DNA of 64,000 bases from Limnohabitans radicicola (lineage in GTDB: Bacteria > Pseudomonadota > Gammaproteobacteria > Burkholderiales > Burkholderiaceae_C), in NCBI RefSeq assembly GCF_014837235.1, contig NZ_JACYFT010000001.1, positions 695,688 to 759,687 of the forward strand, written 5' to 3'. Numbering within the stretch: the stretch's first letter is position 1; every line of letters starts with the position of its first letter. A model generated the notes under the pieces. That model searched no databases, was not told the origin of the DNA, and saw only the letters and a list, made by a program, of their open reading frames with translations. The position numbers and the translations under genes are program-made. Shown here piece by piece: positions 1-8,571 of this stretch.

Positions 1-398
1 CCAACATCGTGCTCGACCTCTGGGTGTTTGACGAACCCAAAGCCCTGTCCCTGAAAAGCAGCCTGGAAGCGGGCACGACCCAGTGGATCGCCACAGCGGC
101 CATGCGCGAAGAGCTGGCCCGCGTGCTGACTTACCCACAAATCGCCAAGCGGCTCACTGCCCGCGCCCTGCCTGCGGACGCGGTGCTGGCGCACTTTGAC
201 CGCCACACCCAACTGCGCCCCGACGCGCCCAAAGCCGAATACACCTGCAAAGACGCCGATGACCAGATGTTCATCGACCTGGCCGTGCAGCACGGCGCGG
301 CCCTGCACAGCAAGGACGCTGAAGTACTGTGCATGAAAAAACGACTTGAGCGCTGCGGCGTCACCCTCAACCCTTCTTTGATGGAACACCTGTCATGA
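1..398 (+). CDS. PIN-domain ribonuclease-like protein (5' truncated by window edge)
   Basis: The reading frame is open to the left edge: in-frame codons at 3-8 encode N-I directly before V-L-D-L-W, matching the T-N-I-V-L-D opening of PIN-domain proteins of the COG1569 type (putative toxin components). The first catalytic Asp is therefore outside the window, and the GTG at 9 is probably not the true start. Downstream are the conserved [13 protein letters not shown] acidic patch and a final H-S-K-D-A-E-V, as expected for the metal-binding acidic residues of this fold. Family role: metal-dependent RNA cleavage. No cognate antitoxin is visible inside the window, so toxin function is unproven. The stop overlaps the next start (ATGA), implying translational coupling. 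Confidence 0.75.
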   Translation, partial: NIVLDLWVFDEPKALSLKSSLEAGTTQWIATAAMREELARVLTYPQIAKRLTARALPADAVLAHFDRHTQLRPDAPKAEYTCKDADDQMFIDLAVQHGAALHSKDAEVLCMKKRLERCGVTLNPSLMEHLS

Positions 399-1159
399 CT
401 ACATACCACGAACTCGCTGCCGAAGACTTTGACAGCCTGGACAACATCCTCGACGACCTGCGTTCGCGGCACGACGAAACCCCGCAGTGGGAATTCTGTG
501 AAGGCTTTTTGGCCGCACTGGCCTGCTGCCGCCGCGCCATCGAGGCCGACGAGTGGCTGCCTGTGCTGCTGGGCACCGACGAAGGCGGCTCGTTTGCAGA
601 CGACGCGCAGCGCGAACAGTTCCTGAGTCTGTGGAACCGCCGCTTTGCCGAAGTGCGCCTGGCACTGGACACCGAGATCAAGGCGCTGGACGAAGACAAG
701 GCCTACGCCCCTGAGATCATGGACGTGCGCGGCGCCATCGCCTCGCTGCCCGAAGAAGAACGCGCCGATGTGGACGCCGACGAAATCCCATCCTTCGCGC
801 AAGTGTGGGCCTTGGGCTTCATGTACGCGGTCGAAAGCTGGTCCGAAGAATGGGAAGCACCCAAGGACAAGGACGCCGCCAAATGGCATGACCTGTCGCT
901 GCAGGCCATCGTGGCCATCACCGAAGACGACACCGACGAGCCAACCCTCTCGGCCCTGTCCGAAGACGGCCCACCCAGCGTGAGTGAAAACCGCCTGAAC
1001 GCCTATGGCGAAGCCCTGTGGGCCGTGTACGACCTGCGCGAGATCTGGCGCAACATCGGCCCTCGCGTGCAGCAAGTCATCAAGGAAGCCACGCCCGGGC
1101 GCAACGATGCGTGCTCGTGCGGCAGCGGCAAGAAGTACAAAAAGTGCTGCGGGGCCTGA
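395..1159 (+). CDS. UPF0149 (YecA-like) protein with C-terminal SEC-C zinc motif
   Basis: A 254-residue acidic protein. Residues about 20-190 match the all-helical UPF0149 (YgfB/YecA) family, including an [10 protein letters not shown] segment. The last 20 residues carry a textbook SEC-C motif ([14 protein letters not shown]), the zinc-binding module also found at the SecA C-terminus. Function of the family is not established; SEC-C tails bind zinc and may contact ribosomes or SecB. The gene starts inside the stop codon of the upstream PIN-domain gene, so the two are probably co-transcribed. It converges on the dehalogenase-like gene, whose stop codon begins at the next base. Confidence 0.85.
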   Translation: MTTYHELAAEDFDSLDNILDDLRSRHDETPQWEFCEGFLAALACCRRAIEADEWLPVLLGTDEGGSFADDAQREQFLSLWNRRFAEVRLALDTEIKALDEDKAYAPEIMDVRGAIASLPEEERADVDADEIPSFAQVWALGFMYAVESWSEEWEAPKDKDAAKWHDLSLQAIVAITEDDTDEPTLSALSEDGPPSVSENRLNAYGEALWAVYDLREIWRNIGPRVQQVIKEATPGRNDACSCGSGKKYKKCCGA

Positions 1160-2125
1160 TCAGGCGAAGAAGTCGCGCAACGCCTGCGCCGTCTGCTCGG
1201 GCAACTCTTCAGGAATGAAGTGCCCCGCAGGCACGGCCTGACCTGAGACTTGGCCTGCGCACTGTGCCTGCCAAAGATCGAGTGGCTTGAACATGCGGTT
1301 GACGACGCCACGCTCGCCCCACAGCACCAGGGTGTCGCATGCGATTTTTTGGTCCCGCTCACGGGCTTCGCGGTCATGCTGCAAGTCGATGCCCGCGCTG
1401 GCACGGTAGTCTTCGGCCGCGCTGTGGATGGCCGCTGACCAACCTTTGTCGTTGAGGGCTGGGTTGCAGAAACACCGCTCATACTCGGCCAGGGCCTCGG
1501 GCTCGATGTAGCCCAGGCCTTGGCTGCCCCAGCCGCCCAGCTTGGCGTGCAAATAGGCTTTGGGGTTGCCGCCGATCATGAACTCGGGCAGTGGCGCGGG
1601 CTGGGTCAAGTGGAACCAGTGGTAGTAAGCCTGCGCAAACGCAAAATACGGATCGTCCACCGGGCCAGCGACTGGAGAGGTTTTGCCCCAGTGGCCGCTG
1701 TACATGTCGAGCGTGGGCGCGATGTCGATCACACACAGCTTTTTGACCCGGCTGGCGTGGTCCAGTGCCAAGCGGTGCGCCACGCGCCCGCCCCGGTCGT
1801 GACCGCACAAAAAGAAGTCCTGCACACCCAGCGTATCAAGCAGGCTGACCACCTCTTGTGCCATGACCCGCTTGCTGTAGTGCGCGTGTTCGGCGTCCCC
1901 CACTTCGTGCGACGAATCTCCGTAGCCGCGCAGGTCGGGCATGACGAGACGGTAGTGCTCACCCAGCCGCTGGGCGACGCGATGCCACATCACATGGGTT
2001 TGCGGAAAGCCATGCAGCAAGGCCAGCACAGGCTTGGCACTTTGCCAGTCCAGTGAACGCCTGAAGGTGACGGGCAAACCCTGAACGCTCAAGGTTTGCT
2101 TTTCAAAGCCCTCAAACCAGGCCAC
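1160..2125 (-). CDS. haloacetate (fluoroacetate) dehalogenase-type alpha/beta hydrolase
   Basis: A 321-residue alpha/beta hydrolase whose residues correspond to the known catalytic set of fluoroacetate dehalogenases. The nucleophile is D110 in GHDRGGR, with the two carboxylate-binding arginines R111 and R114. The acid is D134 (VIDIAP), the His is H302 (AGHFIPEE), the halide-binding pair is H169-W170 in YYHWF, and Y240 lies in EDYRA. The N-terminal stretch LHGFPQTHVMWHRV is also typical. Known chemistry: SN2 attack of Asp on the alpha carbon of a 2-haloacetate, giving glycolate and halide. It is the last gene of the minus-strand operon starting at 7912, 3 bases after the Bug receptor gene. The motif set makes a haloalkanoate substrate likely, but whether it acts on fluoro-, chloro- or another carboxylate cannot be read from sequence. 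Confidence 0.85.
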   Translation of the reverse strand: MAWFEGFEKQTLSVQGLPVTFRRSLDWQSAKPVLALLHGFPQTHVMWHRVAQRLGEHYRLVMPDLRGYGDSSHEVGDAEHAHYSKRVMAQEVVSLLDTLGVQDFFLCGHDRGGRVAHRLALDHASRVKKLCVIDIAPTLDMYSGHWGKTSPVAGPVDDPYFAFAQAYYHWFHLTQPAPLPEFMIGGNPKAYLHAKLGGWGSQGLGYIEPEALAEYERCFCNPALNDKGWSAAIHSAAEDYRASAGIDLQHDREARERDQKIACDTLVLWGERGVVNRMFKPLDLWQAQCAGQVSGQAVPAGHFIPEELPEQTAQALRDFFA

Positions 2126-2128
2126 GCT

Positions 2129-3133
2129 TCAGTCCACTTTGGCGCCAGAGGCCTTGACCACGGCGGCCCATTTTTTGTGCTCGGCTTCGATCAGCGCCCC
2201 GAACTGGGCCGAGGTGTTGCCGCTCGGGATAGCGCCTTGCAACTGCAGTTTTTCCTTGATCGCCGGAGAGTTCAAAGCCTTGGACACTTCTTGCTGGATG
2301 CGATTGACGATGTCCATGGGGGTGCCCGCCGGAGCCAGCAAACCGAACCAGCTGCTGGCTTCAAAGCCCTTGAGGCCTGCGGCCTCTTCGATGGTGGGCA
2401 AGTCAGGCACAGCGGAAGAACGCTGACCACTGGTCACCGCCAGCGCCTTGATCTTGCCCGCCTTGATGAGCTGCAATGCCGAGGGCAGGTTGTCGAACAT
2501 GACATCCATGTTGCCTGCAGCCAGGTCCAACAATGCCGGGCCGGAACCACGGTAAGGGATGTGGGCCATGAAGATGCCCGTCTGGCTCTTGAACAGCTCA
2601 CCCGCCAGGTGAATCGAGGTGCCATTGCCGCTGGACGCCATGTTCAGCTTGCCGGGGTTGGCGCGGGCGTACTTGATGAAGTCGTTGACGTTGTTGATCT
2701 TGTGGGTGGCGGCCAGGTCGGCGTTGACCACCATCACATTGGGCACCCCCGCCACCAAGGTGACGGGCACAAAGTCTTTGAAGGGGTCGTAGGGCAGCTT
2801 GGCGTACAGCGCGCGGTTGATGCCGTGCGTGCCCACCGTGCCCATAAGCAGGGTGTAGCCGTCACCGGCCGACTTGGCCACCTGCTCGGCCCCCAGGTTG
2901 CCACCGGCACCGGCTTTGTTTTCGACCACAAACTGCTGGCCAAAGGCACGTGACAACTCGGGTGCCACAGCGCGGGCCAGGATGTCGGTGGTGCCACCGG
3001 GTGCAAAAGGCACCACGATCTTGACGGGCTTGGCGGGCCAGGCGCTCTGAGCCCAGGCGGCAGGCGCTGCCGCCAGCAAGGCTGCAGCAGCCAAACCACC
3101 CACGATGTGACGGCGGTGAGAAACAAAGTTCAT
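2129..3133 (-). CDS. Bug-family (TctC) periplasmic tricarboxylate-type binding protein
   Basis: A 334-residue secreted solute receptor of the Bug family, the binding component of tripartite tricarboxylate transporters. It opens with a signal peptide (basic start, Ala/Leu-rich core, cleavage near A-W-A-Q) followed by the family signature W-P[14 protein letters not shown]. The ATG at 3133 is preferred over the longer frame because it has an AGGAG ribosome-binding site 8 bases upstream and starts directly at the signal peptide. No TctA or TctB membrane subunit lies nearby, which is common for Burkholderiales, where many orphan Bug receptors exist. Its place in the operon suggests capture of a carboxylate related to the operon substrate. 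Confidence 0.9.
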   Translation of the reverse strand: MNFVSHRRHIVGGLAAAALLAAAPAAWAQSAWPAKPVKIVVPFAPGGTTDILARAVAPELSRAFGQQFVVENKAGAGGNLGAEQVAKSAGDGYTLLMGTVGTHGINRALYAKLPYDPFKDFVPVTLVAGVPNVMVVNADLAATHKINNVNDFIKYARANPGKLNMASSGNGTSIHLAGELFKSQTGIFMAHIPYRGSGPALLDLAAGNMDVMFDNLPSALQLIKAGKIKALAVTSGQRSSAVPDLPTIEEAAGLKGFEASSWFGLLAPAGTPMDIVNRIQQEVSKALNSPAIKEKLQLQGAIPSGNTSAQFGALIEAEHKKWAAVVKASGAKVD

Positions 3134-3211
3134 ACAGGTCTCCTGACAATGCCACCATGATGCCACTCGCCTGCGTGAGCGCTGTCACGCAGGCGAAGAA
3201 AAGCCCTTGTT

Positions 3212-4768
3212 TTAAGGGTTTGTCAGGAGCTGCTGCAGCTGCAGCTTGAGCACCTTGCCCAAAGCACTCTTGGGCAGGCTGTCCATGAAGACCACACGGC
3301 GCGGCAACTTGAAGCGGGCGATGCGCGACTGCAGGTGGGCCAGCACGGCCTCTGCGCTCAGGGCTTGCCCTGCAGCGTCAGAGCTGCGCACCAGCACTGC
3401 CACAGGCACTTCGCCCCAGCGGGCATCGGCCACGCCGACCACCGCGTTGTCGGCCACGCCGGGCAAAGTGACGAGCTGGTTTTCAATTTCGGCCGGGTAG
3501 ATGTTTTCGCCGCCGGAAATGATCATGTCTTTGCTGCGGCCGACGATGGTGATGCAGCCGTCTTCGGCGCGCTGGCCCAGATCGCCGGAATGGAACCAGC
3601 CATCCTGTAGACCCGCGTTGAGTTCGCCGTCGGCACGCCAGTAGCCGCGCATCAGGTTGGCGGCGCGGATGCAGACTTCGCCCGTTTCACCGGGGCCGAC
3701 TTCCTGCCCTTGGGCGTCGATGAGTTTGACTTGCGCCTCCGGTTGCGGCCAACCCGACGCGCCCACACGGGCCATGGCTTCGGGCAGACGCAGCACGATG
3801 GACACGGGGCCAGTTTCGGTGGTGCCATAGACCTGGCCCACGGGCACGCCGCGTGCGTGCAGGGTTTCGAGGTAAGCCACAGGCACGGTGGACGAGCCGG
3901 TCATGATGCCGCGCAGGCAGGCGAGCGATGTGTCCGCCCAGCGCGGATGCTCAAACAGGGCGCGCATGGTGGCGGGCACCAAGAGCGACAGCGTGGGGCG
4001 GCTGGTGTTCATTTCATCCAGCCAAGCCGTGGGGTCAAAGCGCGGGTGCAGCACCACCTCCACCCCTGCCAGCAGCGCGGGCAAAGTCTGGATGCACAGG
4101 CCGCCCACATGGAACATCGGCAGCGTGGACAGCACCTTGTCGCCGGGCACGAAGTCGTGCGCCCAGGCACTGGCACGCGCATTGGCCAGCAACGCCGCCT
4201 GGGTATGCACGGCGCCCTTGGGCACGCCCGTGGTGCCCGAGGTGTAGACCAGCAGCAGCGGCAGGTCGTTGTGCACATCCCCGTGCATTTCGGGCAGTGG
4301 CAGACCGCGTGGTGAGGCGGTGGCGATCAAGGTGTCGTGATGCGTGTGTTGCAGACCTGCGCCTTGCAACGCATGGGCTGTATCGGCATGGTGGCTGTCG
4401 TGCACCAGCAGACGCGGTTGGGCGTCCCCCATGACCTGCTGCAGCTCGGGCACGGCCAGCCGAAAGTTGAGCGGCAAAAACACCGCCCCCAGCCGGGCGC
4501 AAGCCACCAGCGTGACCAACTGCAGCTCGTGGTTGAAACCGAGCCAGGCCACGCGGTCGCCCGGCTGCACGCCCCAGGTGGATTGCAGGTGTGCCGTGAC
4601 GCGTTCAACCCGCCGCCAGAACTTGGCGAAGTCATAGGTGAAGGTGCTGTCACCCGTCTGGGTGGCCTTGCGCTCATCACCCCGGAAGGTCATGGCCGCT
4701 TGCGCGCCATGCTCGTGCGCGAGCTGCGCAAAGCGCGCCGCGATCAGGCTGGTTTCTTGGCCCGACAT
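3212..4768 (-). CDS. acyl-CoA synthetase (AMP-binding enzyme, class I adenylate-forming)
   Basis: A 518-residue ATP-dependent acyl-CoA ligase. Visible motifs in order: the P-loop YTSGTTGVPKGAVHTQ, the acyl-adenylate motif VYGTTETGP, the hinge region GWFHSGDLGQRAEDG, the GRSKDMIISGGENIYPAEIE block, and the C-terminal catalytic Lys in PKSALGKVLK. The length is normal for the fatty-acid/aromatic-acid CoA ligase family. Start chosen at 4768, where ATG overlaps the stop of the upstream acyl-CoA dehydrogenase gene (ATGA); longer frames lack support. It probably activates the carboxylate processed by the neighbouring flavoprotein. Substrate chain or ring identity cannot be told from sequence. Confidence 0.88.
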   Translation of the reverse strand: MSGQETSLIAARFAQLAHEHGAQAAMTFRGDERKATQTGDSTFTYDFAKFWRRVERVTAHLQSTWGVQPGDRVAWLGFNHELQLVTLVACARLGAVFLPLNFRLAVPELQQVMGDAQPRLLVHDSHHADTAHALQGAGLQHTHHDTLIATASPRGLPLPEMHGDVHNDLPLLLVYTSGTTGVPKGAVHTQAALLANARASAWAHDFVPGDKVLSTLPMFHVGGLCIQTLPALLAGVEVVLHPRFDPTAWLDEMNTSRPTLSLLVPATMRALFEHPRWADTSLACLRGIMTGSSTVPVAYLETLHARGVPVGQVYGTTETGPVSIVLRLPEAMARVGASGWPQPEAQVKLIDAQGQEVGPGETGEVCIRAANLMRGYWRADGELNAGLQDGWFHSGDLGQRAEDGCITIVGRSKDMIISGGENIYPAEIENQLVTLPGVADNAVVGVADARWGEVPVAVLVRSSDAAGQALSAEAVLAHLQSRIARFKLPRRVVFMDSLPKSALGKVLKLQLQQLLTNP

Positions 4769-6036
4769 CACTCGTCTTTTTCGCCAGGTTCGTACAGGGC
4801 TTCGCGACCGATGCGGTCCATGCACAGCTCGGCCGTCCAGGGCAGCATGAGCGAGCCGCAACGCGCATCGCGGTACAGGCGCTCCAGCGGCAGGCTTTTG
4901 AGCATGGACTGACCGCCGCAGGTGCGGATCGCCAGTCGGGCGATGTCTTGCGCGTTTTCCATGATGGTGTACTGAGCGGCGTAGGCCCGCAGTCGGGTGG
5001 ACTTGCTCGGGTCGACCTTGGCGTCTTCAATGGCGCGCAAGAACAGGTTGCGGGTCTGTTCGAGCTTGATGAACATCTCGGCCACGGCGATCTGTTTGGT
5101 CGCGAACTGGCGGCGCTTGATGGGGCCCGTGCCCGGAATCTCGCCACGCAAATAGGCCACGGTGAAGTCATAAGCCGCTTGCGCGATGCCCATGTAGGTC
5201 GGCGAGAGTGTCATGAACATGTGTGGCCAGCGGCTGGCGGCTTGAAAATACAGGCCTTGTGGCATGAGCGCCGCGTCGTCGGGCACGAACACATCTTTGA
5301 AAATCAAATTCCGCGACACGGTGGCGCGCATGCCCAGCGGGTCCCAATCGCCCTCGACCGTGAGGCCTGGCGCGGTGCGCGGCACAGCCAGATATAAGGT
5401 GTCACGGCGCGAGAGGTCGGCGCCCTCTTTCTTCTCGGTGCACAGCACACCAAAGTAATCGGCTGCATCGGACAACGAAGCGAAGATTTTCTTGCCGTTG
5501 ACTTTCCAGCCGCCCTCGACCTTGACGGCCGTAGTACCAAAGGGCATGGCCCCTGCAGCGGCTGCACCGCCTTCGGAGAACGGCTGTGCATAGATGGCGC
5601 CGTCTTTCACCACGCGGGCAAAGTGCGTGGCCTGGTGCGTGCGGTGGATGGCGCGCTGCTCGGGCGTCATCTCCAGGTCTTCCGACAGCAGACCACTCCA
5701 GAGCATGGTGCAGACATGCATGTTGAAAGTCAGCGCGGTGGCGCCGCAGTAACGACCAATCTCGGCCGAGACCATGGCATAGGTGGCGTAATCGGCCCCA
5801 TGCCCGCCATGCGTTTCGGGCACGCACAGCGCCAGCAGGCCCGAGTCGCGCATGTCGTCGTAGTTGGCAAACGGGAACTGCGCGTCGCGGTCGAGCTGCG
5901 CCGCACGCGGGGCGAACTTCTCACGCCCCAGCTGTCGCGCCAGCGCCATCAGCTTTTGCTGCTTCTCGGTCAGAGGGTAGTCGTCACCACAGATGGGCAT
6001 GGTGTGGGGGATCGTATTGACTTGCACGTCGGTCAT
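4768..6036 (-). CDS. acyl-CoA dehydrogenase-fold flavoprotein lacking the usual catalytic Glu
   Basis: A 422-residue protein with acyl-CoA dehydrogenase architecture: an N-terminal helical domain with VPETHGGHGADYATYAMV, a middle beta domain with GGWKVNGKKIFAS and DPLGMRATVS, and a C-terminal helical domain ending in RLAIRTCGGQSMLKSLPLER. At the place where most acyl-CoA dehydrogenases have the catalytic base in Y-E-G-T, this protein reads L-P-W-T-A-E, so the normal Glu seems absent. The flavin-contact T/S-E-P motif is also altered (Q-P-F-S-E-G-G). It could use a base elsewhere, as isovaleryl-CoA dehydrogenase does, or belong to the flavin-dependent monooxygenases of the same fold. Start and stop overlap both neighbours (ATGA). 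Confidence 0.8.
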   Translation of the reverse strand: MTDVQVNTIPHTMPICGDDYPLTEKQQKLMALARQLGREKFAPRAAQLDRDAQFPFANYDDMRDSGLLALCVPETHGGHGADYATYAMVSAEIGRYCGATALTFNMHVCTMLWSGLLSEDLEMTPEQRAIHRTHQATHFARVVKDGAIYAQPFSEGGAAAAGAMPFGTTAVKVEGGWKVNGKKIFASLSDAADYFGVLCTEKKEGADLSRRDTLYLAVPRTAPGLTVEGDWDPLGMRATVSRNLIFKDVFVPDDAALMPQGLYFQAASRWPHMFMTLSPTYMGIAQAAYDFTVAYLRGEIPGTGPIKRRQFATKQIAVAEMFIKLEQTRNLFLRAIEDAKVDPSKSTRLRAYAAQYTIMENAQDIARLAIRTCGGQSMLKSLPLERLYRDARCGSLMLPWTAELCMDRIGREALYEPGEKDE

Positions 6037-6830
6037 GGTTTCACGTCCTTCAGAAATTTTTCGAGTTCGGCGTTGAACGCCTCGGGCTGTTCGTAATGCA
6101 GCAAATGTCCTGCTCCGGCCAGGCAGGCATAGCGAGCGCCGGGGATTTTTTGCGCCATGCGTTCCATCACCGTGGGCGGTGCGGTGCGGTCATGCTCTGC
6201 GGCCAGGCACAGCACGGGCACCGTGAGGGTGGGCAAAGCGGCGCGTTGCTCAAACTGCACCAGCGCATGCAGCGCAGCGCGGTAGGTGTTGGGCGGCACT
6301 GCCGACATGCTTTGGTGCGCCGACTTCAGATGGTCAGGGATCGTTTGGGCCGCATCGCCACCGGGTGCGGCCATGGTGGGGATCAACTTGTCGGCGATGT
6401 CAGCCATGGTTTTGCCCGCTTCCAGAGGGGCCAGGCGCTGCGCCAAAAACTGCTTTTGAAAATCACCGTCGCTGTTGCCAAAAGCCGGACTGCTGGCGGC
6501 CAGCAGCAGGCCACGGATGCGCTCAGGCTTTTGCGTCCAGGCTTGCAGGGCGACCATGGCCCCCATGCTGTGGCCCACCAACACGGCTTGGTCGATGTGC
6601 GCCGCGTCCAGCATCTGCCACAGGGCTTGCGCCAAGTGTGCGAAGTCATAAGGGGTGACCATGGCGCTGTCGCCATAACCGGGCATGTCCCAGGCCAAGC
6701 TGCGCCAGCCCAAAGCGGCCACATGCGCTTGCTGCGCTGCCCAGCCGTGTCGACCACCGCCTACGCCATGCAAGTACACCACGGCGGGTTGTGTGGGCAA
6801 ACCCACGTCAGTGAAGGCGGGTGCGCTCAT
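6033..6830 (-). CDS. alpha/beta hydrolase (serine nucleophile)
   Basis: A 265-residue cytoplasmic alpha/beta hydrolase with an oxyanion motif YLHGVGGG, nucleophile elbow GHSMG (Ser88), acid Asp in AAEHDRTAP and catalytic His in AGAGHLLHYEQ. The triad is complete. Family members cleave esters, thioesters, C-C bonds after ring cleavage, or amides. The upstream gene is NicX-like; in nicotinate degraders the NicX product is deformylated by NicD, also an alpha/beta hydrolase of about this size, so a deformylase or amidase role is a reasonable guess. Overall similarity to NicD looks weak by eye. Its start overlaps the stop of the NicX-like gene, and its stop overlaps the next start. Confidence 0.82.
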   Translation of the reverse strand: MSAPAFTDVGLPTQPAVVYLHGVGGGRHGWAAQQAHVAALGWRSLAWDMPGYGDSAMVTPYDFAHLAQALWQMLDAAHIDQAVLVGHSMGAMVALQAWTQKPERIRGLLLAASSPAFGNSDGDFQKQFLAQRLAPLEAGKTMADIADKLIPTMAAPGGDAAQTIPDHLKSAHQSMSAVPPNTYRAALHALVQFEQRAALPTLTVPVLCLAAEHDRTAPPTVMERMAQKIPGARYACLAGAGHLLHYEQPEAFNAELEKFLKDVKP

Positions 6831-7912
6831 GCCAGCGCCGCGCTCACGACTTGGCCCGCATCGACCACCACCGTGTCGTCCAGCCGGATGGTGCAGCCGC
6901 GCATGGGCAGGTCAAAGTGGCCTAGCGTGTGGCGGCCCGCCACCTCGTTGGCCCCGGTCGAATACAAAAAGTTGCCCGCAAAAGCACGCAGCTCGGTGCC
7001 GTTGCAGTCGCGCTTGTCGTAAAACGCCATGGCGTCCCAACGCGCCGCCGGGTTCAGGCCAAAGCCCACATGTGAGACGGCATAAGCGGCGCGGTGGCCC
7101 TCAAAGTCTTCCCAGGCTTTCCAGTAGCCGCGCATCATGTCCACGTCCACGCCCTGCCCCTCAATGGCGACCACGCCGTCGTTCTCGATGGTCAGACGGA
7201 TCGTGTCGCGCAAATAGCTTTTGAAGGTCAGGTTCACATCGCCCGGGGCCATGACCAGCGTGCCGTTGACACTGCCTGCAGCCGGGAAAGCCAGCGCCAG
7301 CCCGGCGGGCCAGTGCGACACCATGCCCGGCTTGGGGCAAAAGCCCCACACACCGCCTACCACCGCTTGCTTGTCGCCATGTTTGAGGTTCACACGCAGG
7401 TCGGTGCCTGCGGCAGACGTGACGTGCATTTGTTGTGCGCCACGCAGCTTCTTCATGGCGGCGCGCACCACGCCTTCCAGCGCCGGATCGGGCACGGTGC
7501 GCTCCAGAATTTCAGGGTGCTCGTTGGATACCATCAAGAGGCGCGGCATGTGGCCGTCCACGCCCTTCATGATGGTGGGCAGCTCGGGTGCGTGCAGCAG
7601 GCCTTCGACGGTGCAGTCCACCACCATGTCGGCGCGGGCCAATGCAGCCACAACGGGGCCGAGCTGGCCAATCGCGTCGCTGGCGCCTGTGGAGCGCACA
7701 GGCGCGGGAGCGGTGAGTGCAGGCGTTGTCAGCGTCACCTCGAACACGCGGGCGCCCATGGCCTCCAGTGCAAGGCGGGCCAAGTCCACATTGATCCGAC
7801 GTGATTGGGTTTCGGCCAGAATCGCCACCACTTCGCCCGGCTGCACCTTGCACAGTGTGAAGGTGCGGGTAAACGCCGCAAGCCACCTGTTTTCGATTCG
7901 TTCCACCAGCAT
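6827..7912 (-). CDS. NicX-like 2,5-dihydroxypyridine 5,6-dioxygenase family protein (M29-type fold)
   Basis: A 361-residue protein of the aminopeptidase-T (M29)-like superfamily that includes NicX, the Fe(II) dioxygenase opening the ring of 2,5-dihydroxypyridine. The C-terminal part carries the NicX-type metal ligands in place: His281 in VSHVGFGLNP, and His332 plus Asp334 in GHFDLP. It also has the A-F-x-G-N-F-L-Y-S-T-G segment and the H-W-P-A-G-L and N-G-T-L-V blocks typical of that family. Length fits (NicX is about 350). Start set at 7912 because AAGGAG precedes it; it is the first gene of the operon and faces the flavin reductase gene across a palindromic operator. An M29 peptidase role is the alternative, but the ligand pattern favours a dioxygenase. 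Confidence 0.75.
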   Translation of the reverse strand: MLVERIENRWLAAFTRTFTLCKVQPGEVVAILAETQSRRINVDLARLALEAMGARVFEVTLTTPALTAPAPVRSTGASDAIGQLGPVVAALARADMVVDCTVEGLLHAPELPTIMKGVDGHMPRLLMVSNEHPEILERTVPDPALEGVVRAAMKKLRGAQQMHVTSAAGTDLRVNLKHGDKQAVVGGVWGFCPKPGMVSHWPAGLALAFPAAGSVNGTLVMAPGDVNLTFKSYLRDTIRLTIENDGVVAIEGQGVDVDMMRGYWKAWEDFEGHRAAYAVSHVGFGLNPAARWDAMAFYDKRDCNGTELRAFAGNFLYSTGANEVAGRHTLGHFDLPMRGCTIRLDDTVVVDAGQVVSAALA

Positions 7913-7972
7913 GCTTGTCTCCTTGACGGACAGGTTCTGCGCACGACGCACTCGACCTCATGCCAAACAGTT

Positions 7973-7990
7973 TATATGAATATTCATGTA
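7973..7990. promoter_or_regulatory. palindromic operator between divergent operons (probable MarR site)
   Basis: A perfect 12-bp palindrome, ATGAATATTCAT at 7976-7987, extends to an 18-bp inverted repeat with one mismatched pair. It lies in the 98-bp gap between the NicX-like gene and the flavin reductase-marR pair. A further ATTCAT half-site follows at 7992-7997. Size and symmetry suit a MarR dimer, and the marR gene is the second gene of the rightward transcript. Binding is inferred. Confidence 0.6.
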
Positions 7991-8010
7991 AATTCATCCA
8001 TAATGACCCT

Positions 8011-8571
8011 ATGCGCCCCAACCCACCTCCGACCGTTCAGCCGCTGACCCCTGACTTTGAGGCCCCTCATTTCAGGCAGGCCCTGTCGCGCTTTGCCACA
8101 GGCGTGACCGTCATCACCACCTTCGCGCCCGGCGCACAAAAAGGCGACTCGGCCAGCAGCAGCTTTGTGGGCATCACGGCCAGCTCGTTCAATTCGGTGT
8201 CGCTCACGCCGCCGCTCGTGCTGTGGAGCTTGGGCCACCGGGCCAGCAGCTTGCCGCTGTTCCATGCGGGCACGCACTATGTGGTCAATGTGCTGGCCGC
8301 AGACCAGCTCGACTTGTGCAACCGCTTTGCCTACGGCAAAGGCGACCGCTTTGCAGACACCGCCTACACCCTGGGACAAGCCGGGCTACCCATTTTGAAA
8401 GGCACTCTGGCCTGGTTTGAATGCCACAACCGCAGCCGTCACGAAGAAGGCGACCATGTGATTTTTGTGGGCGAGGTGGAACGCTGCGGCTTCAGCGAGG
8501 GCTCGGCCCCACTCGTGTACCAGGGCGGTCAGTTCAGCACCACCACGCCTCTGCCCCAACCTCTGCCATGA
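8011..8571 (+). CDS. flavin reductase domain protein (HpaC-like, reduced-flavin supplier)
   Basis: A 186-residue flavin reductase-like protein. Typical features are FRQALSRFATGVTVITT at the start, GITASSFNSVSLTPPLVLWSL in the flavin-binding region, and the HYVVNVLAADQ block. The family reduces FMN or FAD with NAD(P)H and hands reduced flavin to a separate monooxygenase. The divergent operon contains an acyl-CoA-dehydrogenase-fold protein without the usual catalytic Glu, which is a candidate partner. Start set at 8011, where the family-like sequence begins; no clear Shine-Dalgarno sequence precedes it. A longer start at 7960 would run through the operator. The stop overlaps the marR start (ATGA). 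Confidence 0.85.
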   Translation: MRPNPPPTVQPLTPDFEAPHFRQALSRFATGVTVITTFAPGAQKGDSASSSFVGITASSFNSVSLTPPLVLWSLGHRASSLPLFHAGTHYVVNVLAADQLDLCNRFAYGKGDRFADTAYTLGQAGLPILKGTLAWFECHNRSRHEEGDHVIFVGEVERCGFSEGSAPLVYQGGQFSTTTPLPQPLP

